This document shows, one piece after another, positions 1-8,151 of a stretch of 36,296 bases of DNA. The notes under the pieces were generated by a model that was not told the DNA's origin, did no database searches, and saw nothing but the letters and a program-made list of their open reading frames with translations. This DNA comes from Pyxidicoccus fallax (lineage in GTDB: Bacteria; Myxococcota; Myxococcia; Myxococcales; Myxococcaceae). Made by a program: the position numbers and the translations under genes. The DNA lies in contig NZ_JABBJJ010000100.1 in the NCBI RefSeq assembly GCF_012933655.1, forward strand, positions 1 through 36,296, in the 5' to 3' direction. The number at the start of each line of letters is the position of its first letter. Position 1 is the stretch's first letter.

Positions 1-463
1 GGCCCCCACCCACCCGTTCGTTGGTTCCTGCGTTCCTGGAGCCATCCAGGGCTCTTGGCTCGTGCCTTGGCGGACCTCCGCTGGTGTTGCTCTACCGGCC
101 AGAGCTTCGCATCGTGGCGGCCCCTCAGCTCCCAGGTGCCGGCACCTCGGGCACGCCTCACCGGTCGGGCGTGCATGTGAAAGCGGGGCGCGAGGGTAAC
201 CGCCGGGCGATCGCGGTCGGTGCTGGCAGAACGCTCGATCCGGACTGGCCGAATGGACGGCCGGCCGGGAGAACGAGTTGCTCGTCGCGTACCTGATGCC
301 ATCAGGCCACGTCGCGACCTACAGCGTGCCGCTCGTCAGCGGGGCGTTCCCTGGGGCGGCAAGGTGTACAGCAAGACCCTCGGGGCGAGCAGCCGCGTAC
401 GAGACAGTGCCCCTGCGCAATCGCAGGCGGTGGTAGCGTGCCGCCTCAGGAGGTCACGCACCA
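1..463. other. No supported gene
   Basis: This GC-rich stretch before the first gene has only short open frames with Arg- and Pro-rich, low-complexity translations and no recognisable domain. The only functional element I can support is the AGGAGG ribosome binding site at about 448-453 that serves the gene starting at 464. A promoter for that gene presumably lies here, but I cannot place it. Confidence 0.5.
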
Positions 464-1372
464 TTGCTGCAACCCATTAGATTGGCCCTTGCGCTCGCGC
501 TCTTTTGCGGAGCTGCGCCGCGAGCTGATGCGGCATCCGGGCGCGCGAAGCGAGAGCGGCCCGTCGCTGTCGTCGACAGCGACGCCGTGCCGTTGCCCGA
601 GATTCGCGTCGACAAGGCCACGTCGACGTTGCTGTTCTTCCCAGCGGCGATTGCGAAGAGCACCCTCACGGTTGACGAGCAGCCGCGCACAGTCGACAAG
701 GCGGCGATTCCGGTTAACGAGTCGCGGATCCGGGTTCTCGACATGGGCGAGCGCTCGATCATCGTTCAAGCGGTGGAGGATCTCCGGCCGGGCGAGCGCC
801 ACGAACTCGCGGTCTTCTTCGCGGACGGGCGCGCACCGGCACGGGCCTCGTTCGTGCTCATGACCGACCCGGCCGAAGTGGACGCGCGGATCGACGTAGA
901 GCGACGGGAGCCGCCGAACGCGGACTGCCCTGCCGAAGCGTCACGCCCCTCACCCCGACCGGAAGACTTCGTGTTGCTCGGATACGTCGATGACCATGGC
1001 GTTCAAACGGAAAAGGTTGACGAGGCTTCGAATGCCGGCCAGGGGCTATCGTCGCAACCAGGGGTTTCATATCGGGGCAAGGGTTGGGTGTTGGTAGATG
1101 TGCAGATCGAGAACTCGGCAAGTCAACGACCCTGGGCGCCACGCGAGGCAACGTTGACCGGCAGGCGGGGATTCACGCTTCCGGCGCGGTTGGTGACCGT
1201 GGACGGCGGGAAGATTGCCCCTGGCAAGACGCAGCGGGTGCTTGCCGTGGCCGTCCCTCCGCCACCGGACGCTGGGCCTGATTTCGTTTTGCAGATACGT
1301 GGAGAGGGTGGCCGTGGCTTGACGATTCCGCGTGTGCGATTCCAGGAACTGTTGACGGAGCCCCATCCATGA
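464..1372 (+). CDS. DUF2381 family secreted protein
   Basis: This is a protein of about 302 residues with an N-terminal signal peptide: a hydrophobic LALALALF core ending near ADAASG at residue 24. The mature part is a beta-rich sequence of the myxobacterial DUF2381 paralogous family. These proteins are known mainly as neighbours of Ser/Thr kinase genes and have no established biochemical role. The start is taken as TTG at 464 because AGGAGG lies 10 bases upstream; there is no better ATG. The stop overlaps the start of the kinase gene as ATGA (1369-1372), so the two are probably translationally coupled. By inference, it may be a periplasmic partner or sensor for that membrane kinase. The family assignment is from remembered sequence character, without a profile search. 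Confidence 0.8.
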   Translation: MLQPIRLALALALFCGAAPRADAASGRAKRERPVAVVDSDAVPLPEIRVDKATSTLLFFPAAIAKSTLTVDEQPRTVDKAAIPVNESRIRVLDMGERSIIVQAVEDLRPGERHELAVFFADGRAPARASFVLMTDPAEVDARIDVERREPPNADCPAEASRPSPRPEDFVLLGYVDDHGVQTEKVDEASNAGQGLSSQPGVSYRGKGWVLVDVQIENSASQRPWAPREATLTGRRGFTLPARLVTVDGGKIAPGKTQRVLAVAVPPPPDAGPDFVLQIRGEGGRGLTIPRVRFQELLTEPHP

Positions 1373-3162
1373 CCGGCAATCTGATTCGTCTTTCGACGGG
1401 CACCATCATTGACGGCTGGCACGTCGTGAAGGAACTCGGCAACGGCGGCTTTGCTGTCGTCTACCTCGTGGAGAAGAGCGGCGCGCAGTACGCGCTCAAG
1501 CTCGCACGGCACCGCGAGGCCAGCGGGGATGAAAAGCAGACCCACCGTCGCGTGCTGCAAGAGTTGTCGATCATCACGGCACTGAGTCATCCGAACATCG
1601 TCAGTCATCGCGGCTCTGGATATGCGGAGACTGGCAACGTCTACCTTGCGCTGGAATATGTGGATGGGTGGACGCTTGGCGAGTGGAAGGAACGCAAGCA
1701 CGCCACCGCGCATGAAATCCTGCGTGTCTTCGTCAAGATTGTTTCCGCGTTGGCCTACATACACGAGCGGGGCATCCTTCACCGTGACTTGAAGCCGGCC
1801 AACGTCCTGATTCGCAAGAGTGACGGCGAGCCGGTCATCATTGATTTCAGCGGCGCGACCTACGCGCTGGCCGACGATTTGACGGATGGCGGCCTGCCCC
1901 CCGGCACGGATCGGTTCCGCGCGCCCGAGCAATTCAAATTCCTCGCCGAGCACAAGGACGAGCGGCGGGCGCGGTACTCCTTCCAGGTGGCCGACGAAAT
2001 CTTCGCGGTCGGCGCGATGCTCTATGAACTGCTGACCGACCCGCGACCAACGGAGCACCGGGCGCGCTCGCCACTCAACGACCTGACGATTTCTCCGCTC
2101 CCTGCGAGGAAGGTGAACCCCCGCGTTCCGGAGGCGCTCAGCGATGTGGTCGAGAGCACCCTGTCTCGCGATCCCAGGCGGCGGCCTGTCGATACCATTG
2201 CGCTACAGCGGGAACTGGAAGACCTTCTGACTGATCCGGGAGCCGACTATGCCGCGCCAGTGCATCCACCGTCGGAGCTGCGGCAGGCCGGGCCGTCCGA
2301 AGGTGAGACGCCCCTTCCGGTGGAGCCGGCGAGCAAGCCCCGTTCGCGCAGGTTGGGGGCGCTCGCGGTAGCTGGGGGCGCTGCCGTCGTGGTCGCGGTT
2401 GTCGCAGCCCTGTGGCTTGCCCCCGGGGAAGCGCCAGCGCCAGCCGCTGAATCCCGCGCCGTCGCGAGCCCGGTGCCTCCCAGCAGCAGCCCTTCCATGC
2501 TCCCTGAGACAGCCCTCCCTGATATGTCACCACCTGGCCCCGCCCCTGGGGTGGACGCAGGCCCGTCAACTGCCGCCGTTCATAAGGAAGGTTCCACCGT
2601 GAAGACCCAGTCACCCGAAGCTCAGAAGCAGCCGCGCACCGGACGCGCCGGGAGGGCGTTTGCCACGCCGACGGTCAGCGTAGGGCTGCCGCTCTGTGCT
2701 GTTCTTTTGGGTGGTTGTCCCGGAGTCCAGGTCAGGCCGGAACCCTTCGATTGCCCAGCCGGCACCCGTGAGACGATGCGTAAGGAACTGGGTTGGACGG
2801 CCGGCGACAGATTCAGCCTCAGCCTCGATGACCGCCACAAGCAAGACGAGGTGCTTTGGTTCTCAGCAGGTGCCGAGGTGGTGGGCGTCGTTCCGGAGGG
2901 GTACGGGGAGTCCAATGGGCCGAAGGCACCTGCGGGCACCCGCTTTTACGGGGGGAAGGTGTACCTCATCCCCGAGAAGAACGAGCGAAAGCATTATCCG
3001 GCGGTGGTCGTGAAGTATGAGCGCGTGAAGGTACCCGGAAAAGACGAGGTTCCCGTGTGCTTTGTGGTGGAAACCAATGCGCGTGAGGTGAAGGGCACGG
3101 CGGGAAGGGCTCGGAACGGCACCAATGGAGTCGTGCGTGCGGATGGCTGGGTGCCCCGCTGA
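1369..3162 (+). CDS. Transmembrane Ser/Thr protein kinase with unusual C-terminal part
   Basis: The 597-residue protein begins with a eukaryote-like kinase domain (about 15-290). Visible are the glycine-rich loop GNGGFA, the ATP-binding Lys44 (YALKLA), the catalytic loop HRDLKPAN (Asp140, Lys142, Asn145) and the APEQ motif. The metal-binding motif is DFS (159-161) instead of DFG, a tolerated variation. A single hydrophobic segment at about 330-351 should anchor it in the inner membrane. A Pro/Ser-rich linker follows, then a second hydrophobic patch ending in LLGGC (about 440-450), which looks like a lipobox inside the protein. A C-terminal domain of about 145 residues has no family I recognise. 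It is coupled to the DUF2381 gene by a 4-base overlap. Kinase activity is likely from the intact catalytic residues; the substrate is unknown. Confidence 0.9.
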   Translation: MTGNLIRLSTGTIIDGWHVVKELGNGGFAVVYLVEKSGAQYALKLARHREASGDEKQTHRRVLQELSIITALSHPNIVSHRGSGYAETGNVYLALEYVDGWTLGEWKERKHATAHEILRVFVKIVSALAYIHERGILHRDLKPANVLIRKSDGEPVIIDFSGATYALADDLTDGGLPPGTDRFRAPEQFKFLAEHKDERRARYSFQVADEIFAVGAMLYELLTDPRPTEHRARSPLNDLTISPLPARKVNPRVPEALSDVVESTLSRDPRRRPVDTIALQRELEDLLTDPGADYAAPVHPPSELRQAGPSEGETPLPVEPASKPRSRRLGALAVAGGAAVVVAVVAALWLAPGEAPAPAAESRAVASPVPPSSSPSMLPETALPDMSPPGPAPGVDAGPSTAAVHKEGSTVKTQSPEAQKQPRTGRAGRAFATPTVSVGLPLCAVLLGGCPGVQVRPEPFDCPAGTRETMRKELGWTAGDRFSLSLDDRHKQDEVLWFSAGAEVVGVVPEGYGESNGPKAPAGTRFYGGKVYLIPEKNERKHYPAVVVKYERVKVPGKDEVPVCFVVETNAREVKGTAGRARNGTNGVVRADGWVPR

Positions 3163-3327
3163 GCGCTTTGTGTGGGGGGACGTGACGGGTAGGTGGCCGG
3201 TTCTTGGCGTGCCCCCGTGTTTCAGCACACCACCCTATGAGGGGGTTCCCTTCTGTCCCATCCCCTGGGTAACGTGCTCCTGAGTCGCGCTGGACTGGGG
3301 CCTGCGCGAGTGGCGGGAGGACCGAGG

Positions 3328-4479
3328 ATGCCGGCAATCGACTTCAAGCTCCCAAGAGGAGCGATTCTGTTCACCGATGACGCCTACGCTTACGAGTTCC
3401 GCGAGGACCTGGGAGAGGCCCACCATGGGCTGAGCCTCTTCGTCGCGCGGCGCCGGACGCTTGAGGGGAACCACCCCCGGGGAAAGGTTCTGCTCAAGGC
3501 GGTAGGCAGGCCGACGGTTGAGGAAGGGGCGCGCGTCAAGCGTGCAAGGGCGAAGCTGGAAGAGCAGGTCCGCCTGGCAACGTACCTTCAGCACCCGGGG
3601 ATCCTCCGTGTCCACGGGCTGCGCAAGACGGAAGGGGCTTGGTACGTCATCACCGAGCATCCGTCCGGACAGACGCTCAACGACCTGCTGACGGTGGTTT
3701 CGGAGTGCAGGCGCTGGTTCTCGCCGCTGTTCGCGCTGTATGTCGGCGCGCAGGTGGCGAGCGCCCTGGAGCACGCGCACATGGCGAAGGACGAGAAGGG
3801 GAACCCGCTCGGCATCGTCCACCGAGCAATCGACCTGGATCACGTCTTCATGGATTGGGACGGCACGGTGCAGGTGGCGGACTTTGGACTCGCCCTTTCC
3901 AACTTGCCGGGGCGCGTGGCGTCCACCGTGGCCCGTCCGCAGGCGGATACCTACTTCGCCTCCCCGGAAATGCTGCTGTCTGGCCGCGTTGATGCGCGCT
4001 CGGACCTCTACACACTGGGCCTCGTCATGCTTGAACTGGCGACGGGCAAGAACCTGCTTCACGCGCCGGATGATGATTTCGAGGAAGCCAAGGGGGCACT
4101 GTCGCGGCGAAAGCTCGCGCGGGTCAAGCGAGCCATCAGACGCGCCCTGCTTGCTGGGTGCAGCCCCGCGATGGAAGCGGTCATCTGGCGCGCGGCGACC
4201 TACACGCCGGAAGATGTGGACGCGGCAACGGCGAGTCTCCCCGAGCTGCTGCGGGTGCCGCTGTGCAAGATGCTCCAGCGGGAACCTGCCGCGCGGTATC
4301 AGACGGCGGGGGAGCTGGCGGCAGACCTCTGTCGGTGGCACGGCGTGGCTTACGGCAAGGGTGACGCGGCAGCGGAGTTGAAGAGCGTCGCCAAAGACGC
4401 GGGCGAGGCGTTGGTGGAGTTGGACCTTCGGGGGCCCCGTGGTCACGGGCGCGCCCTGGACGACATCACGACGCGGTAG
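3328..4479 (+). CDS. Kinase-fold protein with degenerate catalytic loop (predicted pseudokinase)
   Basis: The protein is 383 residues from ATG 3328, chosen because GGGAGG lies about eight bases upstream; a GTG at 3274 in the same frame is less likely. The kinase fold is recognisable: a Lys in KVLLKAVG (Lys57), DFG at 185-187, a SPE motif near 212-214, and RSDLYTLG typical of subdomain IX. The catalytic loop, normally HRDLKPxN, reads HRAIDLDHVF (165-174), so the catalytic Asp, the Lys and the Asn are all replaced. No glycine-rich loop is visible. On known kinase rules it should not phosphorylate, or only by an atypical route. It follows the active-looking kinase on the same strand after 165 bases and may act as a scaffold or regulator in the same pathway (inference). 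Confidence 0.8.
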   Translation: MPAIDFKLPRGAILFTDDAYAYEFREDLGEAHHGLSLFVARRRTLEGNHPRGKVLLKAVGRPTVEEGARVKRARAKLEEQVRLATYLQHPGILRVHGLRKTEGAWYVITEHPSGQTLNDLLTVVSECRRWFSPLFALYVGAQVASALEHAHMAKDEKGNPLGIVHRAIDLDHVFMDWDGTVQVADFGLALSNLPGRVASTVARPQADTYFASPEMLLSGRVDARSDLYTLGLVMLELATGKNLLHAPDDDFEEAKGALSRRKLARVKRAIRRALLAGCSPAMEAVIWRAATYTPEDVDAATASLPELLRVPLCKMLQREPAARYQTAGELAADLCRWHGVAYGKGDAAAELKSVAKDAGEALVELDLRGPRGHGRALDDITTR

Positions 4480-5064
4480 GCGAGCGCCCGCCCAGTGCCT
4501 ACAGGCCCCGCAGAGTCAGCCTCGCGCGCCGGAGAGCAGGGGCCGGGTAAGCGGATCTCACCCGGGTCGGCCAAACGGCTCGCGACTCCCGGTAGCTCAG
4601 GACTGGCAGCTTGCGGCTGGTTGCCCTGTGCCCGCACGTGGAGAGGCAAGGGCGAGACCCGTTCAGGTATCGGAGTTGCCGACCCTGGACGCTCCCAAGC
4701 GCGCGGGCCGCTATGCGTGATCGAGGCAGGACTCCGATGCGGGTTCCGCGCGCGATCCGACAGGGCGGCCTGTCACACTGTGCGCCAAGCCGGTAGAGAG
4801 GCGGTGCAGCCCCCTTCAAGCCCCACTCCTGCCCAAGCCTGCCCTCCATGAAGAGCGCGGAAAGAGCCCTGGGCCTGGGCTGCTGCTCGGGGTTCAACAC
4901 CACGCCAACAACTTTGCTGCCATCATCTCGATGGAGCACTCAGCCCAGTTGCCGTTGGTGTATGCTAGGGCCCTACAGCTTGGGTGCCTCGTCTACCGGA
5001 GATGGAGCGAGGCATGGACATTAGATTCGGCCCAGCGCTCCGGCCTGCGGCTTGGGAGGAAGTT
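4480..5064. other. No supported gene
   Basis: Open frames here, including one of 118 codons on plus and one of 146 on minus, give low-complexity Arg/Gly/Pro-rich translations with no hydrophobic core and no start signal. I see no tRNA, CRISPR or convincing hairpin. The base composition starts to fall towards the right end, where the GC-poorer island genes begin. Confidence 0.45.
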
Positions 5065-5325
5065 ATGTCTGCGAGCAGAGAGTGGAGAGAGTGGCACCTT
5101 ACGCCGAACGGATGGGTCCAAGGCTCGGTCCAAACCGACTTCAGCGATGTGAAGCAGATGCCAACACCAGCAGATCGCGTGCTGACGTGCCGCTACTTGG
5201 AAGAACTCGGAGCCGCTGGTGGTAAGTGGCACAAGGGCGTCAGTGAGGAGTGGCGGTCGAAAGACGAGACGACTGTAGGGACGCTGCTGAAGCAGTTCGG
5301 CGAGTGTCCACGAAAGCTGTTCTGA
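5065..5325 (+). CDS. Small protein of unknown function
   Basis: The 86-residue protein starts MSASREWREW and is rich in Trp. It has an ordered central part around DRVLTCRYLEELG and ends in GECPRKLF. The start at 5065 is supported by GGGAGGA four bases upstream. In-frame ATGs at 5002 and 5014 would add residues and cannot be ruled out. The composition looks like a real globular protein, but I do not recognise the family. The surrounding DNA is lower in GC than the flanks, so the gene probably arrived with the island that holds the Mrr-like nuclease. Confidence 0.55.
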   Translation: MSASREWREWHLTPNGWVQGSVQTDFSDVKQMPTPADRVLTCRYLEELGAAGGKWHKGVSEEWRSKDETTVGTLLKQFGECPRKLF

Positions 5326-5505
5326 GGGGCTGCTGTTCGAAAGGGCGCAAGAACTTCGCGCGATCGATGATGGGGCGAGCCAAGTTGACTCGTTCTGCTA
5401 CGTGCCCTGGTCGAAGTAGGCCTACAGCAGAATCTGAAGACTACATCTGTGTAGCAAGTCAGACGGCAAGTGCGCGGAATCAGCGCAGGATGTACAGTGC
5501 CCCTT

Positions 5506-5736
5506 ATGACTAATCGCGCGTTTAATGTTATCCGACAACTCCACACTTATTTCGGCTCGCACGATGCTCTGCCCCGCTCGTTGATCAAGGGGCGGGGCCA
5601 AGCGTCACGCGGGCTTCTGCGGCTCACTAGAGAGGGCTTTGCGACTCGCGAGGTGTGGACGACCGACACAGGACATGTACAGGAACTCTTCCGCCTAACC
5701 GACAAGGGGCGCAAAGCACGAACACAAGGAGTTTGA
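5506..5736 (+). CDS. Small protein, possible winged-helix DNA-binding protein
   Basis: The 76-residue protein starts MTNRAFNVIRQLHTYFG. The second half has the look of a winged helix: a recognition-helix-like stretch with LLRLTREGFATRE, followed by a short hairpin and LFRLTDKGRKAR. MarR-type and similar regulators often show such an LT.KG ending. The start at 5506 is the first ATG that removes an unlikely leader; no strong ribosome binding site is visible. It sits in the GC-poor island, so a role as a small island regulator is possible but unproven. Confidence 0.45.
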   Translation: MTNRAFNVIRQLHTYFGSHDALPRSLIKGRGQASRGLLRLTREGFATREVWTTDTGHVQELFRLTDKGRKARTQGV

Positions 5737-5837
5737 TTCGGAGGCACACCAGCACTGTTGCAACCCCGCCCCTACGTGGCTTTTTCGCGGACACATGGAA
5801 GCGTTCAGCCCGCGCCGTCATACAGGCATACACATCA

Positions 5838-6494
5838 ATGAGCACTGATCCTATTCCCACTTTGTTGCAGACATCGAGCAGTCCCTTCGTTCGTGCAAGC
5901 CAAGCACGCCAGTGGACGGACTGCCTTTTTGGGGTGGCCCGCGATGTGGTTAAAAATGGGGTTCAATCCGAGTACCTGGAGCGATTCTGCCGTGAGTTCT
6001 ACGCCGTGCTCAAAGACATCGGCCCTGAATACAAGAGCATCGGTTTGCACTTTGGAGCAACGATCCCCCCTGACCTACAGCCGTTAGTCCAGCAGATTGA
6101 GCAACTTGATGGTCAAGCCAAGAAGCTCATCGCAGAGATGCGGGCTCAACTCAGCCGACAAGACGCAATCGTGATCGAGTACCTGCGCCATTGCGCGTGC
6201 CATGTTTTCCAGGATGACTATCTGGACAAGTTCCTTCGGGCAGGTCGCGGAAAGACTGTTGGGATTCTGGATAGCTCCGAACCGGTGCCAATTTCTGATG
6301 TTGCCGCAGCGATTGAGACAAATATCAGAAATCACGGCCCGAGCGGAGAACATCGATTCTGTGTAGAGATTGCAAGAACAGCACTGCCTAAGATTGACCA
6401 GTTGCTGACGGTCTTTGAATCTCTCCCGAGTCCGTGCCTCCAACTCGTAAATGAACTAGCCGCACGGAATCTCATTCAGTTGCCTCGGCCCTGA
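5838..6494 (+). CDS. Hypothetical protein (island cargo)
   Basis: The 218-residue protein starts MSTDPIPTLLQTSSS; the upstream in-frame sequence back to 5655 is Arg-rich and unlikely to be translated. The protein looks largely helical. A Leu/Glu-rich central part (around residues 85-115) could form a short coiled coil, and there is a cluster HCACHVFQDD near residue 120. There is no signal peptide and no membrane segment. I do not recognise a family. It converges with the Mrr-like nuclease gene, with 191 bases between the stops. Its GC content is clearly below that of the flanking genes, which suggests horizontal origin. Confidence 0.6.
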   Translation: MSTDPIPTLLQTSSSPFVRASQARQWTDCLFGVARDVVKNGVQSEYLERFCREFYAVLKDIGPEYKSIGLHFGATIPPDLQPLVQQIEQLDGQAKKLIAEMRAQLSRQDAIVIEYLRHCACHVFQDDYLDKFLRAGRGKTVGILDSSEPVPISDVAAAIETNIRNHGPSGEHRFCVEIARTALPKIDQLLTVFESLPSPCLQLVNELAARNLIQLPRP

Positions 6495-6685
6495 CGACAT
6501 TCTGCAAGCCGGCTTAGCGTTCGTAGAGTTGCTACTGCCAAATCAGGGTGAGTTGCAGCACTTTGGACTGCTCGTCCCACCGCGCAAGGTCCTGAACAAA
6601 ATACTGCTGCATCCGAAAGCGGCCTCGATTGTTCATTGGAACCTCGGGAAGCCCTCGTCAATCCGACAGTTCAGGCGCTCGGCGC

Positions 6686-7543
6686 TCAGGAGTCAACGTC
6701 CTTTCGCTGGAGCGGCAAAAGTTTGTTGTCGTTTGTTACTCGGTGACGCTCTCCCGAAACAATGTTCTCAAGCACGGCCTTAAAGACGGTTGCGAGGTCG
6801 ATGACAACCTGCTGACTGATTACCTTTGGAACAAATTTCACCCACACCCCTTGAACTGGGATTTTCTTCCCGTCGGCCCGGAGATGCGCATCCTTCGGGA
6901 ATTCGATTACAAGTTCTTCGAGTTCACCTTTGGTAGAGCGCCTCTCGTGAAGTCCGCGAAATAGGATCTCATTCACATTACCAACAACCTCGCCGGCCGA
7001 ATTGAACAAATCCGCTTGGCGCCCTCCAAACCCGCCTACAAACGGCGGCGGCATTTCCGTCAGATTTGTGTGTAGCTTGATATCCTTAAGGTCGAAATCG
7101 ACCGCCATCTCAATGGTGGACTCGATCCGGCGAATCCCAAGCTCTCTTGCCCAGTCATCCGACGTCATGGGCTTCAGGTGAAGCAGTTCGATTCCCTTGG
7201 ACTTTGCGACCTTGAGCGCCCCTGAGGTGAATCCGCTAACCGAGGCAATCACGCCCTTATTGGCGTCACAGTCCGCCATGACACCTACGAGTTCGTTTAC
7301 ATGGCTGACATCTACTTTTCGCTTCCAGTCCTTGCAGCTCACCAAGACCTTAAAGGTGTAGAGCCCAACCGTATATTCAACGACGCAGTCGATCTGATGG
7401 TCTTGTCCCGACCGTCCTTTCAGCTTGACGTTGTGATTCACTGAGGCGCCAGGTTGCTCGTGTAACTCGGCAATGAGCCTCTCAAATTCCTTCCATTGTT
7501 TCGGATCCAGAGGCAGTCGGCTCTCGTTTGTCTCACCCGTCAT
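6686..7543 (-). CDS. Mrr-like restriction endonuclease family protein
   Basis: The 285-residue protein starts at ATG 7543, with GGGAG about five bases upstream (the open frame runs further, to 7651). Residues 15-130 form a PD-(D/E)xK nuclease fold of the Mrr_cat type: an initial WKEFERLIAEL helix, the metal-binding Asp in HQIDCVV, then VSCKDWKRKV, and a closing helix with GALKVAKSKGIELL. The motif that is usually ExK or QxK reads SCK, so the acidic or amide partner is Ser; whether the enzyme still cuts is open. The C-terminal half (about 150-285) is beta-rich and unrecognised. Mrr-family enzymes cut modified or foreign DNA. No methyltransferase is nearby, which fits a solitary modification-dependent enzyme. 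It lies in the GC-poor island. Confidence 0.75.
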   Translation of the reverse strand: MTGETNESRLPLDPKQWKEFERLIAELHEQPGASVNHNVKLKGRSGQDHQIDCVVEYTVGLYTFKVLVSCKDWKRKVDVSHVNELVGVMADCDANKGVIASVSGFTSGALKVAKSKGIELLHLKPMTSDDWARELGIRRIESTIEMAVDFDLKDIKLHTNLTEMPPPFVGGFGGRQADLFNSAGEVVGNVNEILFRGLHERRSTKGELEELVIEFPKDAHLRADGKKIPVQGVWVKFVPKVISQQVVIDLATVFKAVLENIVSGERHRVTNDNKLLPLQRKDVDS

Positions 7544-7718
7544 CGCCACTCCCTTCGAGGCTACACAGCAAGTCTCCCGTCGACCTGAGAACGGTCTATC
7601 CAAGGACCGTCTACGCTGCACGAGTTTTCGGCGCCCACATGCGCGGAACAAACCCTACAGCAGTGCCGGAAGCTGCCACCACAAGACCCAAGGTTTCGCC
7701 TCGCGTTGTCCGGGTCTC

Positions 7719-8075
7719 ATGTCGACTTTGGAGGAGGCCGGCAAGTCCCCGCCTGTCCGGCAGTTCGCCCACGTAGTTCTGCACATCGCGTTCAAGCAGG
7801 CCATCCGCTGGAGCTTCATTGCGCGCAATGCAGGCAACGAAGTGGTACGCGCCTATGCCACCGAAGCGCCAAAGGATCGTATGGAATTAGGGCAGTCCTT
7901 GCGGAATCATGTGAGGTACCGCATCCATGGAGCGTCTTCCGAAAGAGTCAGTTGGGCAGAGATGGGAGAGCACCTGTGCCCTCAGTGTGCCCCTCCAGCG
8001 TGGTTCGAGGAGGCACCTGGGGGAACGGCGTGGGACGGAGCGGGAGGAAGAGCCCGAGGGAAATCAAGGCGATAG
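7719..8075 (+). CDS. Questionable 118-codon open frame
   Basis: This frame reads MSTLEEAGKSPPVRQFAHVV and continues with a plausible helical middle part, a CPQC pair, and then a Gly/Arg-rich tail that looks non-coding. No ribosome binding site is visible. The stop falls inside the left arm of the inverted repeat at 8069. It may be the remnant of a longer gene truncated at the island edge. The remainder of 7544-8068 shows no other gene that I can support. Confidence 0.22.
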   Translation: MSTLEEAGKSPPVRQFAHVVLHIAFKQAIRWSFIARNAGNEVVRAYATEAPKDRMELGQSLRNHVRYRIHGASSERVSWAEMGEHLCPQCAPPAWFEEAPGGTAWDGAGGRARGKSRR

Positions 8076-8113
8076 CGGGTAACAGCGCGTCCTGCCTGGG
8101 GTTTGCTATCGCC
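8069..8113. repeat. Perfect 9-bp inverted repeat at island edge
   Basis: GGCGATAGC (8069-8077) and GCTATCGCC (8105-8113) are exact reverse complements separated by 27 bases. The right arm ends six bases before the tRNA 3' fragment. It could be a core or arm site for the recombinase of the integrated element, or a transcription terminator without a T tract. Confidence 0.5.
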
Positions 8114-8119
8114 CCGCCC

Positions 8120-8147
8120 ACGGGTTCAAGTCCCGTACTCCTCGCCA
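8120..8147 (+). other. tRNA 3'-end fragment, candidate attachment site
   Basis: ACGGG, TTCAAGT and CCCGT (8120-8136) form a perfect 5-bp T arm with a canonical T loop. They are followed by a 7-base acceptor strand ACTCCTC, discriminator G and an encoded CCA ending at 8147. No matching 5' acceptor (GAGGAGT or a wobble variant), D arm or anticodon arm lies within tRNA length upstream, so only the 3' part is present. The G73 discriminator is compatible with several amino acids, so I cannot name the tRNA. A hairpin terminator follows directly, as after a real tRNA gene. Known site-specific integrases leave exactly such a 3' fragment at the far end of an inserted island. The antisense frame gives the RSTGLEPV string often seen in spurious proteins predicted opposite tRNA genes. 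Confidence 0.7.
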
Positions 8148-8151
8148 AGAA

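Noticed and set aside
4495..4939. Overlapping open frames on both strands after the pseudokinase
   Set aside because: They have low-complexity translations, no start signals and no domain.
8007..8147. A complete tRNA using GAGGAGG at 8007 as the 5' acceptor
   Set aside because: It would be about 138 bases long, with one mismatch in the acceptor and no D or anticodon arm.
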